A DNA stretch of 64,000 bases from Paenibacillus sp. OVF10 (GCA_022836915.1 CP094668.1:4526001-4590000), one strand, 5' to 3'. Positions 39,066-50,661 are shown, counted from the first letter of the stretch. Program-made: numbers and translations. Notes: a model not told the origin generated them from the sequence alone.

Positions 39066-40235
39066 ATGAGTTATAGCAAAGAAGCAGTCACTAGAACTTT
39101 GGCAGGCGAAGGTATTGCAATCGTCAACGGTGCAGAGGTGAAGGTTTGCAAGGGTGCAGACTATCCTGAGGGCAAGCTTGATCCCTGGTTAATGGAAATA
39201 TTGAAGCGGAAAAACAAGCTGGATGAAAAGGGTGATTCACCTGGTGCAGACATTGCAGCATTAACAGGTGTAGATATCGGGAAGTTAATTTCCGGTGAGG
39301 AAGACCCGGCTCAACTGATGTTGGTCCTGCGTCATTTACAAGAAAAAGTTAACTTGAACGCTGATAACGAAGACAGCATCAACCTCTGCGAAGGAGAAAT
39401 TGAGGTTACATATGAGGACCGGGTATTTTACCGCAACACCAATCGCTTATGGCGCTATCAGAGGACAAATATGGACACTCAAAAGGCTCATCCATGCTAC
39501 ATTCATTTTCACGGTGGTGGGTGGTTTACCGGTTCTCCCCAAGGGAGAGATAACATGTTGAAGTACATTGCAGAAAAATCGGACGCGGTCATATTTGATT
39601 TCGATTACTCGCTTGCGCCAGAACACCGTTTCCCGGAAGCCTTTAATGAATGTTATGAAGTCATTAAATACATCTATGATCATGCACAGCAGTTTCGTAT
39701 TGATCCGAAGCGAATAGCAGTTGGCGGCGGCAGCGCCGGAGCGAACCTGACGGCTGGGTTGACACTGCGGGCTAAACACGAAGGGCGGAATGAGCTCATC
39801 GCTCTTCAAATTTTAATTAATCCGCCACTTTTGTGGACAGATGACCATCCCGATGGATTTATTTGGTCTATAAATCAGTTTCCTGTTACTGAAGGGGAGA
39901 ATCCTTTTTGGAAAACAAACGGATCGCGCCACGGATTGGGCCTTGCGCTTAATGGCTCAGAATTATATGGGCAAAGAGCCACTAAGTAATATATACTTTT
40001 CACCCATGTTGGCGGTTGATCTTAGCGGGCTGCCGCCTGCGCTGGTCGTTACTGCCGAGCTGGATGGCCTGCGGCTGGAAGCGGAACATTATGCAGGCCA
40101 ACTGAAAAAGCCGGAGTTCCTGTTAAAGCTTGCCGCTACAGTGGAACTAATCACGATTCACTGGCTTACTTCGGTCATTTTCCGGCAGGAGAAGCGTGTG
40201 CAATTGAAATTGTAAACGAACTGACCAAGATGTGA
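39066..40235 (+). CDS. Cytoplasmic HSL-type alpha/beta hydrolase (esterase) (frameshifts)
   Basis: About 390 residues, no signal peptide. HSL-family motifs: oxyanion HFHGGGWFTGS, nucleophile Ser in VGGGSAGANLTAG, Asp in VVTAELDGLR and His in TNHDSLAYF (after repair). An unusual ~140-residue N-terminal region precedes the fold. The frame shifts between 39903 and 39953 (best read as losses in the T and A runs at 39904-39916, giving QTDRATDWALRLMAQNYMG) and again at the A-run 40104-40108 (restoring KKAGVPVKACRYSGTNHDS), ending at TGA 40233. A decayed partial copy lies at 52560-52720. Encoded between the permeases and a GH3, it likely deacylates imported substrate. Confidence 0.85.
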
Positions 40236-40250
40236 TAGGGGGTGCAAGTA

Positions 40251-43055
40251 ATGAATGAGACAAACTTTGACTTGCAGCGCTACGCTGCAAAAGCGCGGCA
40301 GGCCGCAGCAGAAGGTGCTGTACTGCTGGAAAATGACTGTAATGCTTTGCCGCTTACACCAGGGAGTAAAGTGGCGCTGTTTGGTCGTTCACAGTTTAAC
40401 TATTACAAAAGCGGTACCGGATCCGGGGATTGGTCAATACCAAATATGTAGTTGGCATTGCAGAGGCTTTGGAAAGTAAAGACGGCTATGAGATCAATCA
40501 GGCGGTCAAGCAGTCTTATCTTGATTGGTTACAGGAGCATCCGTTTGATAAAGGTGCTGGTTGGGGTAAGGAACCGTGGTTCCAGGAAGAAATGCTGCTT
40601 GATGCTGATCGGGTTAAGCAAGCTGCCAAGGAGTCAGAAGCGGCAATCATCATCCTTGGCCGCACAGCTGGGGAAGACCAGGATAACAAACCGGAAGCCG
40701 GAAGCTATTTTCTGACAGAAGCAGAGGAAGTTATGTTAGAAATGGTTTGTAAAGAATTTGAACGGACTGTGGTGTTGCTGAATGTAGGCAATATCATAGA
40801 TATGAAATGGGTGGAGATTTATAAACCTTCGGCTGTGCTGTATGTTTGGCAAGGTGGACAGGAGGGCGGCAATGGTGTTCTCGATGTTTTGACCGGAAGG
40901 ATAAGTCCGAGCGGACGAATGACAGACACCATAGCAAGAGACATTGAGGATTATCCGTCCACGGCGAATCATGGGGTTCAATACGCAACTTGTACCAGGA
41001 GGATATCTATGTTGGATACCGCTACTTTGAGACTTTTGCCAAAGACCGTGTCCTGTATCCATTTGGCTTCGGCCTGTCCTACACCACATTTGAAACACGG
41101 ACAGAACGGATAGAGCGTTTGAACGATAGTGTCCGGATTTATGTTACTGTTACCAATACCGGAGATAGGCCAGGAAACAGGTCGTTCAGGTTTACTGTGA
41201 AGCTCCGCAAGGCAAACTGGGTAAACCAGCCCGCGTGCTCGCTGGGTTTGCGAAAACCAAAGAACTGATTCCGGGTGGAAAACAATCCGTTGAAATCGAA
41301 ATAAATTTTAAAACAATAGCGTCCTATGATGATGCCGGCATCACTGGGTGCAGATCGGCTTGGGTATTGGAAGCCGGGAGCTACATCTTCCATGTGGGAG
41401 ATCATGTGAGGGATGCGAAATCCTGCGGGAGCATTGCCATAGACAAGCTGCAGGTACTGGAACAATTACAGGAGTCCATGGCACCGGTTGTTGCATTCGA
41501 GCGAATGCGTTGTGCCTCTGACGGCAGTCTAATCTATGAACCGGTTCCAATACGGACTATAGAACCAAAGACGCGCCGCGTGAAACTCTTCCAAATGAAA
41601 TTCCTTATACTGGAGATAAAGGATATAAGCTTGCAGATGTCAAATCGAATATGGTCAGCATGGAAGATTATATTGCTCAACTTTCGGATGAAGATTTATG
41701 TTGTATTGTGCGTGGTGAAGGCATGAGCAGTCCAAAGGTTACTCCGGGTACAGCCGGCGCATTCGGCGGTGTGACAAAGAGGTTGGAAGCTTTCGGAATC
41801 CCTCTTGCTTGCTCAGCAGATGGTCCGAGCGGTATACGTATGGACTGTGGAAATACAGCATTTTCCATGCCCAATGGGACCTGCCTGGGCTGTACTTTTA
41901 ATGAAGCATTGCTGAGAGAACTGTATGCGTACGCAGGTTTGGAACTGCGGAAAAACCATGTGGACACTCTACTTGGACCCGGAATGAACATCCATCGTAA
42001 TCCTCTGAATGGCCGGAATTTTGAATATTTCAGTGAGGATCCGTTCCTGACGGGCAGGATGGTGGTTGCACAACTGCATGGTATGAATCCCTATGATGTG
42101 ACGGGTACCATTAAACATTTTGCATGCAATAGCCAGGAGGCGCACCGCAACACGGTGGAGGCTGTGGTATCGGAAAGGGCCCTGCGGGAGATTTATCTGC
42201 GAGGGTTTGAAATTGCGGTCAAGGAGGGCAATGCGATTTCGGTTATGACTTCGTATAACCCGATCAATGGGTTTTGGTCTGCCAGCAACTATGATCTCAC
42301 AACTACAATCCTGCGGGGACAGTGGGGCTTCAGAGGGATTGTAATGACCGATTGGTGGGCAAAGGGAAATGACGAAGGAGAAGAGGGAGTGTCCAGAATG
42401 TGGCAGCAATGATACGGGCACAGAACGATTTGTTCATGGTAGTAAGTGACTCCGAGCAGAATGCCCGAGGGGATAACTCGGCCGAAGCCATGCGGGAGGG
42501 AACCGTGACACGGGGTGAGTATCAGCGCTCAGCAATGAACATTTGCCACTATTTGATGGGAACAACAGCTTTTAACCGGATGCATGGGATGGAAACAGAG
42601 CTGGACAAGGCATTGGCTGCCTTCAGGGAAGAGGAAGGCGATGTGGTCTTGGATATACTTTCGGTACCAGTGGAAAAGGAGTCTGTTGTGTCAGGAGAGA
42701 TATTTGATATCTCTCGGGGACGGAGTACTTTTATACGAGCTGACCTAAAGGAGCGGGGATATACCGGGTGGAGTTGACGTGCCGCGCTGGCGCTGAGAAC
42801 AGTGAACTTGCCCAAATTCCAGTGAGTATTTTCCACAATGCTGAATTTTTGCACACAATAACGCTGACAGGTGCAGATTCTGAATGGAAAACCTACACGG
42901 TTGATATCCAGCAGCCAATTTTGCAAAAGCACACACACTTTAAGTTCGTTTTTAGCCAAAGCGGAATGGAAATCAAGGAGTTTAGAATCATTATGACCAG
43001 CTCTTTGGAGGAACGTATTCAGCAGGCACTATCAGTCCCCGGCGGTCAAATTTAG
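40251..43055 (+). CDS. GH3 beta-glycosidase, reversed domain order (six frameshifts)
   Basis: About 936 residues if six one-base losses are repaired, at 40425-40428 (G), 40990-40991 (T), 41175-41177 (A), 41549-41550 (A), 42385-42387 (G) and 42760 (T). ATG 40251 follows AGGGGG. Order: alpha/beta sandwich (GRSQFNYYKSGTGSGG), fibronectin-III-like (PFGFGLSYTTF), TIM barrel (LGPGMNIHRNPLNGRNFEYFSEDP, KHFACNSQEA, nucleophile Asp in IVMTDWWAKG) and a small C-terminal beta domain. Every lesion is a single-base loss and motifs continue across each one, which favours sequencing error, but six in one gene could also mean a young pseudogene. Its start is copied in the remnant near 52.7-52.85 kb. Confidence 0.8.
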
Positions 43056-43077
43056 TAACTGGGTACAATTTAGCAAA

Positions 43078-43112
43078 AAAGGCTTCCAGTAATCAATTAC
43101 CTGGGAGCCTTT
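43078..43112. terminator. Hairpin between convergent GH3 and response regulator
   Basis: AAAGGCTTCC and GGGAGCCTTT pair around AGTAATCAATTACCT; A- and T-runs flank it so it may work both ways. Confidence 0.7.
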
Positions 43113-43135
43113 GTCGTGTGATCGATAAATAAGTT

Positions 43136-44746
43136 TTACCGGTTCCGATAATCCTGCGGCGTCTTGCCGAAATGTTCCTTGAAGATTTTGATGAAATGAG
43201 GGGTTGCCTGAAAGCCCAGCTGGTCGCTGATTTCAGATATTTTCAAGTCCGTATTTCGCAGGAGATGAACCGCTCTTTCCATTCGGAAATGATAAATATA
43301 ATCACCAATCGTTTCATTCATAACAGTCTTGTAAATCTTGGAGAGATACACCGGATGCAGACCCACATGGTCGGCAATGATTTGCAATGAAATCCCCTCA
43401 GACAAATGTTCATGAATAAATGTTCGGACTTTGGTGGCAACCTGCTGTTGTGCATTCTCCATTTGGGTCGACGTCTTAGCCTTTAATGCAATTATAATTT
43501 TACTTGCCCAGTCGTAAATTCGTTGTCTTGAGAGATGCCCCTTCTTGCGGAGCAACAAATCGAATTCTGGTCCCATCTGATCATATAAGCTGGATCCATT
43601 CGGCTGGAAACAGATGGTGAATGAGGATGAGAGATAAAGCAGCACTGTAAATAATTGATCCTGTGAAAGATCGTAAGATTGTTCGTCTGCACTACTGCCG
43701 ACAATGAGCAATTCATCAATCTTGGCAATCGCCTCGTCCCAGCTGCCTGAATCCAGCAGTGTTGAAAGTGCAGGCGGAGCATATAATTTTTTGACGATGG
43801 AGCTCTGAGGCTGCTCACTTTTTTCATTAATGGTTAGGAAGAAACTTTTATTATTTCCAATATTCCGGTTAATGGCGTTTATTGCGGCCAAATATAAGTT
43901 TTGCAGGTCGTCTGGAAACTTGGCGATGTTGCTTAGGCAGATCGAGAGCGAGCCCTTCAGGAATTTTTGGACATGGTTCTGCAGCTTCACTGCAAATGAA
44001 TCCACCAAGTGCAAGTCGTCTGACTGGTTGCCTTTGATGAGAAAAACTAAGTATCCCTGCTCGGTGACGCAGTGCCATAAAGTGAACAATTTTTGGAACA
44101 CTTCATCTGCAATGTTGGTAACGGCATATTCAAGGAGTGATAAGGATTGGAGGTCGTACCCCGAGAAGTCCTCCTCCATGCGAACAACCATCATCATATA
44201 GGGGTCATCGAACCGAAAGGGAACACCTACCAGAGCAAGTCTCTCATCCAAAACCTCATGGCGGATGATCTTGTTCTTAAGCAGGTCGTTAAGCAGCTGT
44301 GACCGCATCAGTGGGAGATTAGCCTCTAGGGTTTGCTTAATACGCTGGAAGGATATGACTTCCTTCCATTCCTCTTCAACATTATGAATTGCTTTCTTAA
44401 CCGAGTTAATTAACTCATTATAATCGACTGGCTTAAGCAAGTAATCCTGTGTCTGAAAAGCTAAGGCTTTTTTGGCGTATTCAAACTCGTCATGTCCCGA
44501 AAGGATGATACAGCGGATTTTGCGTGAATAATGCTGCATCACTTCGATTAACTCCAATCCGGACATTTCTGGCATCTGAATGTCCGTAATCATAATGTCA
44601 ATCGAATACTTGGCCGCAATGTGCAGTGCTTCTTGCGCAGAGTATGCACAATGTACCTCTTCTATTCCATAATCTTTCCATTGTACAGTCATAGCCAGAC
44701 TATCTACGACAGAGGTCTCATCATCAACAATAAGTAGTTGGTACAT
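43136..44746 (-). CDS. YesN-like response regulator with AraC-type DNA-binding domain
   Basis: 536 residues, intact. Receiver domain (~1-120) with DDE, phospho-acceptor Asp in IMITDIQMPEMSG (~55) and Lys in DYLLKPVD; a long middle domain (~130-425); C-terminal AraC double helix-turn-helix (LQIIADHVGLHPVYLSKIYK and ISEISDQLGFQATPHFIKIF). YesN-type regulators pair with YesM-type kinases; the only such kinase here is at 33397-35073. It is the best candidate for the activator that binds the repeated element upstream of ten units in this island, because AraC-type activators bind just next to a poor -35 box. Divergent from the 44996 unit. Confidence 0.94.
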   Translation of the reverse strand: MYQLLIVDDETSVVDSLAMTVQWKDYGIEEVHCAYSAQEALHIAAKYSIDIMITDIQMPEMSGLELIEVMQHYSRKIRCIILSGHDEFEYAKKALAFQTQDYLLKPVDYNELINSVKKAIHNVEEEWKEVISFQRIKQTLEANLPLMRSQLLNDLLKNKIIRHEVLDERLALVGVPFRFDDPYMMMVVRMEEDFSGYDLQSLSLLEYAVTNIADEVFQKLFTLWHCVTEQGYLVFLIKGNQSDDLHLVDSFAVKLQNHVQKFLKGSLSICLSNIAKFPDDLQNLYLAAINAINRNIGNNKSFFLTINEKSEQPQSSIVKKLYAPPALSTLLDSGSWDEAIAKIDELLIVGSSADEQSYDLSQDQLFTVLLYLSSSFTICFQPNGSSLYDQMGPEFDLLLRKKGHLSRQRIYDWASKIIIALKAKTSTQMENAQQQVATKVRTFIHEHLSEGISLQIIADHVGLHPVYLSKIYKTVMNETIGDYIYHFRMERAVHLLRNTDLKISEISDQLGFQATPHFIKIFKEHFGKTPQDYRNR

Positions 44747-44862
44747 AATTTTATTCCTCCGGTTGGTTGCTAATCTCCCATTTCTGCTTGAGGTAACCTC
44801 ATTATATGAATCTGTTAGTCGGCTGGCAATGTCTATAGACTGGAATTCCGTCTTAGATTAGA

Positions 44863-44921
44863 AATGAGATATTTATGTTTGGATTCCTATATATCAACAG
44901 CTAAATACAGGAACCTATAAT
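44863..44921 (+). promoter_or_regulatory. Island promoter element, copy 5 (GH43-like unit)
   Basis: AATGAGATATTTATG at 44863, GATTCCTATATATC next, TATAAT at 44916-44921; spacing 53. Confidence 0.85.
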
Positions 44922-44995
44922 TAAGCTGTGAGGAAAGTATAGAATTTGTCAACACATGACTAAAATCTATTACCAAGAAAGGATCCAAATTATCT

Positions 44996-46048
44996 ATGCA
45001 AACATCAATTAGACCGGGGCAAATCTGGCTGGATACGGAAGGCAAACGAATTCAAGCTCACGCAGGTTCTATCTTTTACGAGAATGATACGTTCTATTGG
45101 TACGGTGAGAATAAGGAGAAGACAACACCGGGCAGCGGAATCTGGCACTGGGGAGTCCGTTGTTATTCGTCCAAGGACCTTTACAATTGGCAAGATGAGG
45201 GGTTGATTATTCCCCCAGTGGAAAATGATCCTGCTTCTTCTCTTCATCCAGCCAGTTATATGGATCGTCCACACATTATTTTCAACAAGAATACCGGGAA
45301 ATATATTTGCTTCCTCAAGATTATGGAAAAGGATAGCACCCAGACTCTGACCATCATGTCCGCAGATCAATTACTAGGGCCTTATATGATGATTAAAACC
45401 AAGTTCCGCCCTTTAAATATGAGTGCCGGTGATTTCGACCTAGCAGTTGCACGGGACGGGAAAGCGTATTATTACTTCGAACGGGTTCACAGTGAATTGA
45501 TTTGTGCTGATTTGACCGCGGATTATACAGGTGTAACGGGATTTTATTCAACTCATTTCCCCAATTTTTATCCGCCTTACGTCCGTGAGGCCCCGGCATA
45601 TTTTACAAGAAGAAACTTGCATTATTTGGTGACCTCAGGTACGACAAGCTATAATCCGAATCCTTCAGAAGTTGCATGTTCACGGTCTTTCCACGGCCCA
45701 TTCGAAATTCTGGGTAATCCGCATGTGAATGATCCCTCAAATACTTCCTTCTGTTCCCAGATCTCTTCGGTATTCAAGCATCCGAAGAAGAAAGATCTGT
45801 ATATCGCCTTGGCTGACCGCTGGATTACTGATGAAGAAGGCATGATTTCATATGACGTTCTGGCTGACGCCTATGACCGGTATTTTAATCCAGACCGCCA
45901 AGATGAACCAGTTACGTTTACCGGTTCCTCTTATAATGTGAATGAGAATACACATAAAGCAGATTATGTTTGGCTACCGTTCCGGTTCGACGGGAAGATG
46001 GCTTATCTGGACTGGAAAGACGAATGGCGGATTGAAGATTATGATTAA
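44996..46048 (+). CDS. GH43-like beta-propeller glycosidase (galactanase-like)
   Basis: 350 residues, no signal peptide. It looks like the GH43 branch that includes exo-beta-1,3-galactanases: WLDTEGKRIQAHAGSIFYENDTFYWYGE at the start, SYMDRPHIIFNKNTGKY, and GDFDLAVARDGKAYYYFE. The propeller repeats (SKDLYNW, SRSFHGPF) are visible. The exact catalytic trio is harder to assign than in the 14011 protein, so the activity (galactosidase versus arabinosidase) is uncertain. First gene of a unit with two esterase genes and the shared promoter. Confidence 0.82.
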   Translation: MQTSIRPGQIWLDTEGKRIQAHAGSIFYENDTFYWYGENKEKTTPGSGIWHWGVRCYSSKDLYNWQDEGLIIPPVENDPASSLHPASYMDRPHIIFNKNTGKYICFLKIMEKDSTQTLTIMSADQLLGPYMMIKTKFRPLNMSAGDFDLAVARDGKAYYYFERVHSELICADLTADYTGVTGFYSTHFPNFYPPYVREAPAYFTRRNLHYLVTSGTTSYNPNPSEVACSRSFHGPFEILGNPHVNDPSNTSFCSQISSVFKHPKKKDLYIALADRWITDEEGMISYDVLADAYDRYFNPDRQDEPVTFTGSSYNVNENTHKADYVWLPFRFDGKMAYLDWKDEWRIEDYD

Positions 46049-46072
46049 TCATGGAGCGAAGGAGGAACATGC

Positions 46073-47428
46073 ATGAAACGTGATATCCGAAAAATGATGG
46101 CACTATTATCGGAAGCCAATGTAAAAGAACAGGACCTGCCTTTCTCCGTTGAAAAACGGGATATTGAAATTCCTTTCATTTCAAAAAACGGCACTGTGCG
46201 CCGGCGTCCCCTTCGTATTTATGTTCCGGAAACTGGGCCGACTCCGAAACCGCTGGTGTTCATCGCGCATTATGAAATGCCCGAAAATGACGCAACGTTG
46301 AACCTTTATTTGAGGAAAGGCTGGGCTGTATCGACAGCGATTGATTTTCAGTCTGAATATAATGGGAATCTGATCGATGACGACCTGATTTTCAACAGCG
46401 CCGCATTATCAGCCGTCAGGAAGCAGCCCGACATGGACCGGACACGGATCGTTGTCAGTGGGGGAAGCGCCGGCGGCTATATGACGCAGATGTTGTCTGT
46501 TCTGCATCTTGGTCTCTGCTGCTCTGTTTCCTTTAGCGGAATTACCAATATATTATTTAACATGAAGTATCTTCAGTCAGCAAACGAACATAACAAGGAG
46601 ATTCTTGAAACGCTAACTGCAGACGAACGAAAAGACTTCATTCGCTGTCTGGAAGTAATTCCAGTGCCTATAATCGGTGCGATATTCGGACAGTTCGCTC
46701 CAATTCTGGCAAAGATCCAGGAGAATTCACACGGCGAGATTTGGAAGGCTTTATCTCCATCCTGCATGGCAAGATGTTTTACCGGTCCGGTATTATTTTC
46801 TCATTTTACCTCTGACTTGCTGGTACCCATTGATCAACTGACCAAACGATTCACATATGCCGAGCTTGACAAGTCCCTTCCCGACGGATTCCGTATCCGT
46901 ATGTCAGAGTTCCCGCTCGAAGAAGAGCTGCAGCGATCAATGGCTGAAATGCTTCCTGCAGGTGATTTATTTGAGCATCTTTGTCCGCCCCCGCAAACAT
47001 CAGGAGAAAATTTCAAGCTCTCCTTCGATCTCAGCAAACGCTTCAACATACTCGTATTCGATGAAGGCAATGTCGAAGCAGAGAGTGGGCATTATAAAAA
47101 AATGGATCTTGGTTCCATTGACGCGACCGCCTATATACAGGCTCAGCTTCAGAAGTCGTCCAGAGAAACAAACTGGCTGACCGCCGGAAAACTGGCGCTC
47201 ATGGCTGAGCGGTATGCGGGAAAAGGCTTCCTGATTCCCGGACAGGCTGGCATCGACGATACCGTTTATGGTTCGGTTGCTATGAACTGTCAGGAGATTC
47301 TTGAGGAGCTGTCGGAGTTTGGCGAGCTTCATCCTGAGGAATTGGCCGATACGCTTCGTACAGTAATGACTGCAAGACCGGATCTTGCGGATGCACTGGG
47401 TGAGATCAAAAACCGACTATTAATCTAA
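46073..47428 (+). CDS. Cytoplasmic alpha/beta hydrolase, unassigned esterase/peptidase type
   Basis: 451 residues, intact, GGAGG seven bases before ATG 46073. No signal peptide. Nucleophile Ser in VVSGGSAGGYMTQML; a candidate Asp in FTSDLLVPIDQLTK. The sequence between these motifs (ITNILFNMKYLQSANEHNKEIL) and the ~150-residue C-terminal region do not match a family I can name. It lies 25 bases after the GH43-like gene and 17 before a pectin-acetylesterase-like gene. An esterase acting on the same imported compound is likely, but a peptidase-like role cannot be excluded. Confidence 0.75.
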   Translation: MKRDIRKMMALLSEANVKEQDLPFSVEKRDIEIPFISKNGTVRRRPLRIYVPETGPTPKPLVFIAHYEMPENDATLNLYLRKGWAVSTAIDFQSEYNGNLIDDDLIFNSAALSAVRKQPDMDRTRIVVSGGSAGGYMTQMLSVLHLGLCCSVSFSGITNILFNMKYLQSANEHNKEILETLTADERKDFIRCLEVIPVPIIGAIFGQFAPILAKIQENSHGEIWKALSPSCMARCFTGPVLFSHFTSDLLVPIDQLTKRFTYAELDKSLPDGFRIRMSEFPLEEELQRSMAEMLPAGDLFEHLCPPPQTSGENFKLSFDLSKRFNILVFDEGNVEAESGHYKKMDLGSIDATAYIQAQLQKSSRETNWLTAGKLALMAERYAGKGFLIPGQAGIDDTVYGSVAMNCQEILEELSEFGELHPEELADTLRTVMTARPDLADALGEIKNRLLI

Positions 47429-47444
47429 TAAGGAGCGCTGTCAT

Positions 47445-48538
47445 ATGTTTGATAATGACGAAGAGTTAAGGGGATATTTGCCGAAGCAATTCCCGATATT
47501 AGAGGGAAAGCCTGAAGCCGGACAATGGTATAGGCTCCCGGTTCCCGGAGCAATTAGTGCAGATGGCTTGCCTTACTGGGGATTTCTGCGGAAAGGAACA
47601 GAGCCGGGCCTTATCGTTTATTTCTCCGGTGGAGGTGTATCGCTGAATGCATATATGGCGGCACGTCCCAATAAGTTAAATGAGATTTCGGAGACATTTT
47701 ATTTTGACGGCAAAGCGTTGCCGTACATAGATGCATTCGTAAAGCAAGGCCTTTTTGACCCTTCCCAAGATAATCCCTTCCGGAACTGGAGCTGCATCTT
47801 GGTAAGCTATACAACAGGTGATTTCCATGTGGGGAATGGCGACTACCCTTATACAGCAATAGACGGTTCGCCTGCTGTGCTGCATCATCATGGCTATCGC
47901 AATTATCGGGGGCTTATGGAGCAGGCGCTTCAATTTATATCAGCTCCCACGAAACTGCTGATCACCGGCGGCAGTGCAGGCGCTTTCGGTGCTTCGGCTT
48001 TGGCTGCGGATGTCATGGATTATTTCCCGGAGTGCCGGGATGTGACCTGCTGTCCGGATAGCTCATTGTTGCTCTATAACGAGTGGCAGGCAGTTGCTCA
48101 GCATGTCTGGCAGGCAAATGAACGGATATGGAAACCGCTGCACGGGCCAAATATTTGCCTTGACTGGCTTCGTGCCCTTTATGCTGAGAAGGGTGACGGC
48201 GTAAGGTACCTCTTTATTTGCTCCATTAGGGATAGTGCTCTGGCAAGGTACCAACATTTTTGGATCACGGCACTATGGAGCTTACAAGGGAACAAAGTCT
48301 ACAATTCGAAAAGGATCTCAGGAATATGGTCGATGTGCTGAAGAGCGAAATCCCTGGCATTGGTGTCTTCCTGCTGGATAACCCCGATACGGGGCTTGAT
48401 CCGGAGCTCCTGGGTACACAGCATACCTTTCTTCACACTCCCGAGTTTTTTCAGCCCGTCAAAGATGGTGTCAGTCTTCGTGATTGGCTGTGGAATGCCG
48501 TGAATGGAAGTGTTCTAAATATAGGGTTGGAACGTTGA
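47445..48538 (+). CDS. Cytoplasmic pectin-acetylesterase/Notum-like esterase (copy B, one frameshift)
   Basis: About 364 residues, AAGGAG upstream of ATG 47445. Strongly similar to copies at 31952 and 51303: GQWYRLPVPGAISADGLPYW, GGGVSLNAYMAARP, TTGDFHVGNGDYPY, Ser in ITGGSAGAFGASALAADVM, CCPDSSLLLYNEW and GTQHT. The frame breaks at the T-run 48257-48261, one T short; with six T it reads FMDHGTMELTREQ and goes on to 48538. Third gene of the GH43-like unit; a terminator follows. Confidence 0.85.
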
Positions 48539-48579
48539 AAAGGCAAAATTGAATTTTGATGGAATGAAAATTAAATCGA

Positions 48580-48621
48580 AAGGCTCCGTGGCAATTTAAA
48601 GATTGCTCAGGAGCCTTTTTT
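48580..48621 (+). terminator. Terminator of GH43-like unit
   Basis: GGCTCC...GCAATTTAAAGATTGC...GGAGCC then TTTTTT: two stacked stems. Confidence 0.8.
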
Positions 48622-48777
48622 CATTAGAAAGCTTGATGCAATCGAATAAGTACTCTTAGAAATCTAGATGTAAACTTCCCATTAAAGATATAAATGCACA
48701 CTGTACTGGATGTCCATAAGGTTCATGGCCAGCTTTAATTTTCGTTGGTAATTACAATCTATAATTAGAACACTTAG

Positions 48778-48836
48778 AATGAGATACCTATGTTTGTATT
48801 CCTTTATTTCGGAGGTCAGATGCATCAAATTATAAT
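48778..48836 (+). promoter_or_regulatory. Island promoter element, copy 6 (carboxylesterase)
   Basis: AATGAGATACCTATG at 48778, TATTCCTTTATTTC next, TATAAT at 48831-48836; spacing 53. Confidence 0.85.
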
Positions 48837-49083
48837 GAAGTTAACTCAATCGTGAGGGGTGATAACACACCTTTTTTAGCATGTATACATTGTTTTTCAT
48901 GGTTGGTTACGAGTTCTTCGTAAGAAAAATCTGTCAAAAATAAAGGGAGGAATGTTGAGATCAAAATGGTAGTCGTTCTTGTTGTAGGGTTAATCACGAC
49001 CGCGCAGCCCATTTTGCGCATGGATTGTATTAACCATGGTGGAATGTTGTTTGATTAAGGTAATCCGAGAGAGGGTAATGCTC

Positions 49084-50661
49084 GTGAAAAAGGTGATAGT
49101 AGTTATCTTAAGCGCAATGTTGATTCTGTCTGTTTTTGTACCCAACAACGCACTGGCAGTCACAAACGACAATCAAGAGCAATCAATCCGAGATCTTAAT
49201 TACAAGAGAATTACAAAAGGAGGAAAATAATACTCTCAAACCTGACAAGATTACAAAACATGTCACTGGCGGCAAAATTAGAGGTTATCTTTCCCCAAAT
49301 GATAGTTCAGTGGCAATATATAAAGGAATCCCTTATGCTGCGCCTCCTGTTGGAGAAAACAGATGGCGGGCTCCACAGGATGTAAAAGCATGGTCTGGTG
49401 TAAAAGAGACGAGAGAATATGGATTTTCATGTATGCAAAAAATAAATAAAGAAGATTACACAAATTATCCTGAATATATGGTTTCAGACAAAGTATCCGA
49501 GGATTGCTTGACTCTAAATATATGGACTAACAGCAAAACGGGAATGAAGGCAAATATGCCGGTTGTATTTTACATTCACGGAGGAGGTTGGGTCGGAGGC
49601 GGGTCGGACATCGAAATTATAGACGGAGAACATCTTGCATCACAAGATGTTATATTTGTAAGTGTCAATTATCGTTTGGGTGTATTTGGATGGTTTGCGT
49701 CCTCCGATTTAGTTGAAGAAGATCCTGAGAACTCTAGCGGAAACTACGGACTGATGGATGTGGTGAAAGGATTGGAATGGGTAAATGACAATATTAGTGC
49801 GTTCGGCGGAGATCCGAATAATGTAACAATTATGGGGGCTCCGCTGGAGCGAATCTGGTAAACACATTATTGGTATCCCCTAAAGCCAAAGGGTTATTCA
49901 AGCACGCTTTCAGCATGAGTTATCCTCTCGATATCATCAATACGTACCCTAAATTGAGTGATAGAAAGTTGAATGGTGATCGAATTGTAGAGAATGCAGG
50001 AGGCTTGGAAGCCCTCAGAAATATGTCGACCGAAGAAGTATATAATTTAGGTTTATTCGCAGCACCTTGTATTGACGGAACTTATGTTACCAAAAATTTC
50101 AGAGAAGCTCTGGAATCCGGCATGGCAAAAGATATAGATTTAATAACTGGAGTAGTTTGGAATGATATTAACGGGACTGATGAAAGTATGAGAGGTGACG
50201 GTTTGTTTACTTCATTTATGGTTCCTGTTCCCGAAGCGACCGAAGGTGAAGTGCTGGCAACGGTATTAAACGGTGTTGCTATTGCAAGGGAAAAGGGAGG
50301 TTCAAAAGGAAAGACATATGTTCTAGAGTTCAATCACATTATGCCTGGACCTGTAAATTTAGGGGCATTTCACGGGTCTGAAATCCCTTATTTCCTGAAT
50401 TACTTTTCTGATTTTAGAAAAGCCTTCTGGCAGAAGAAGGATTATAACGTAGGAAAAATAGCATCCTCCTACTTAATCAATTTCAGTAAAACAGGATCTC
50501 CCAATGGAAAAGGTTTAGTCAAGTGGAATCCGAGTAAGGGAGATTACACACATTTTGTAATGAAAGCCAAGAGCGAAGAGCAGAAAATAAAACACGCAGA
50601 CATTATTGTTGAGGAGTTCAAGAAAGCAGGATTTGACTTTTTACAGTATGGAAAAAAATAA
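49084..50661 (+). CDS. Secreted type-B carboxylesterase (two frameshifts)
   Basis: About 525 residues. GTG 49084 is chosen for its GAGAGGG at about eight bases; a signal peptide follows (VKKVIVVILSAMLILSVFVP, cut near ALA), so this is exported. Type-B signatures: AIYKGIPYAAPPVGENRWRA, SEDCLTLNIW, FYIHGGGWVGG and SVNYRLGVFGW, with nucleophile Ser in GGSAGAN rather than the usual GESAG, and His in GAFHGSEIPY. Breaks: in the A-run 49224-49227 (net plus one or minus two) and at the G-run 49834-49838 (one G short, which hides the nucleophile). Literal frames: 49036-49230, 49136-49861, 49870-50661. Probably removes acyl groups outside the cell before uptake. Confidence 0.85.

Larger units (their letters stand above)
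48539..49083. other. Intergenic stretch before the carboxylesterase
   Basis: This 545-base gap contains the terminator at 48580-48621 and the shared promoter element at 48778-48836. The ~245-base leader after the promoter has no gene that I recognise. Confidence 0.6.
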
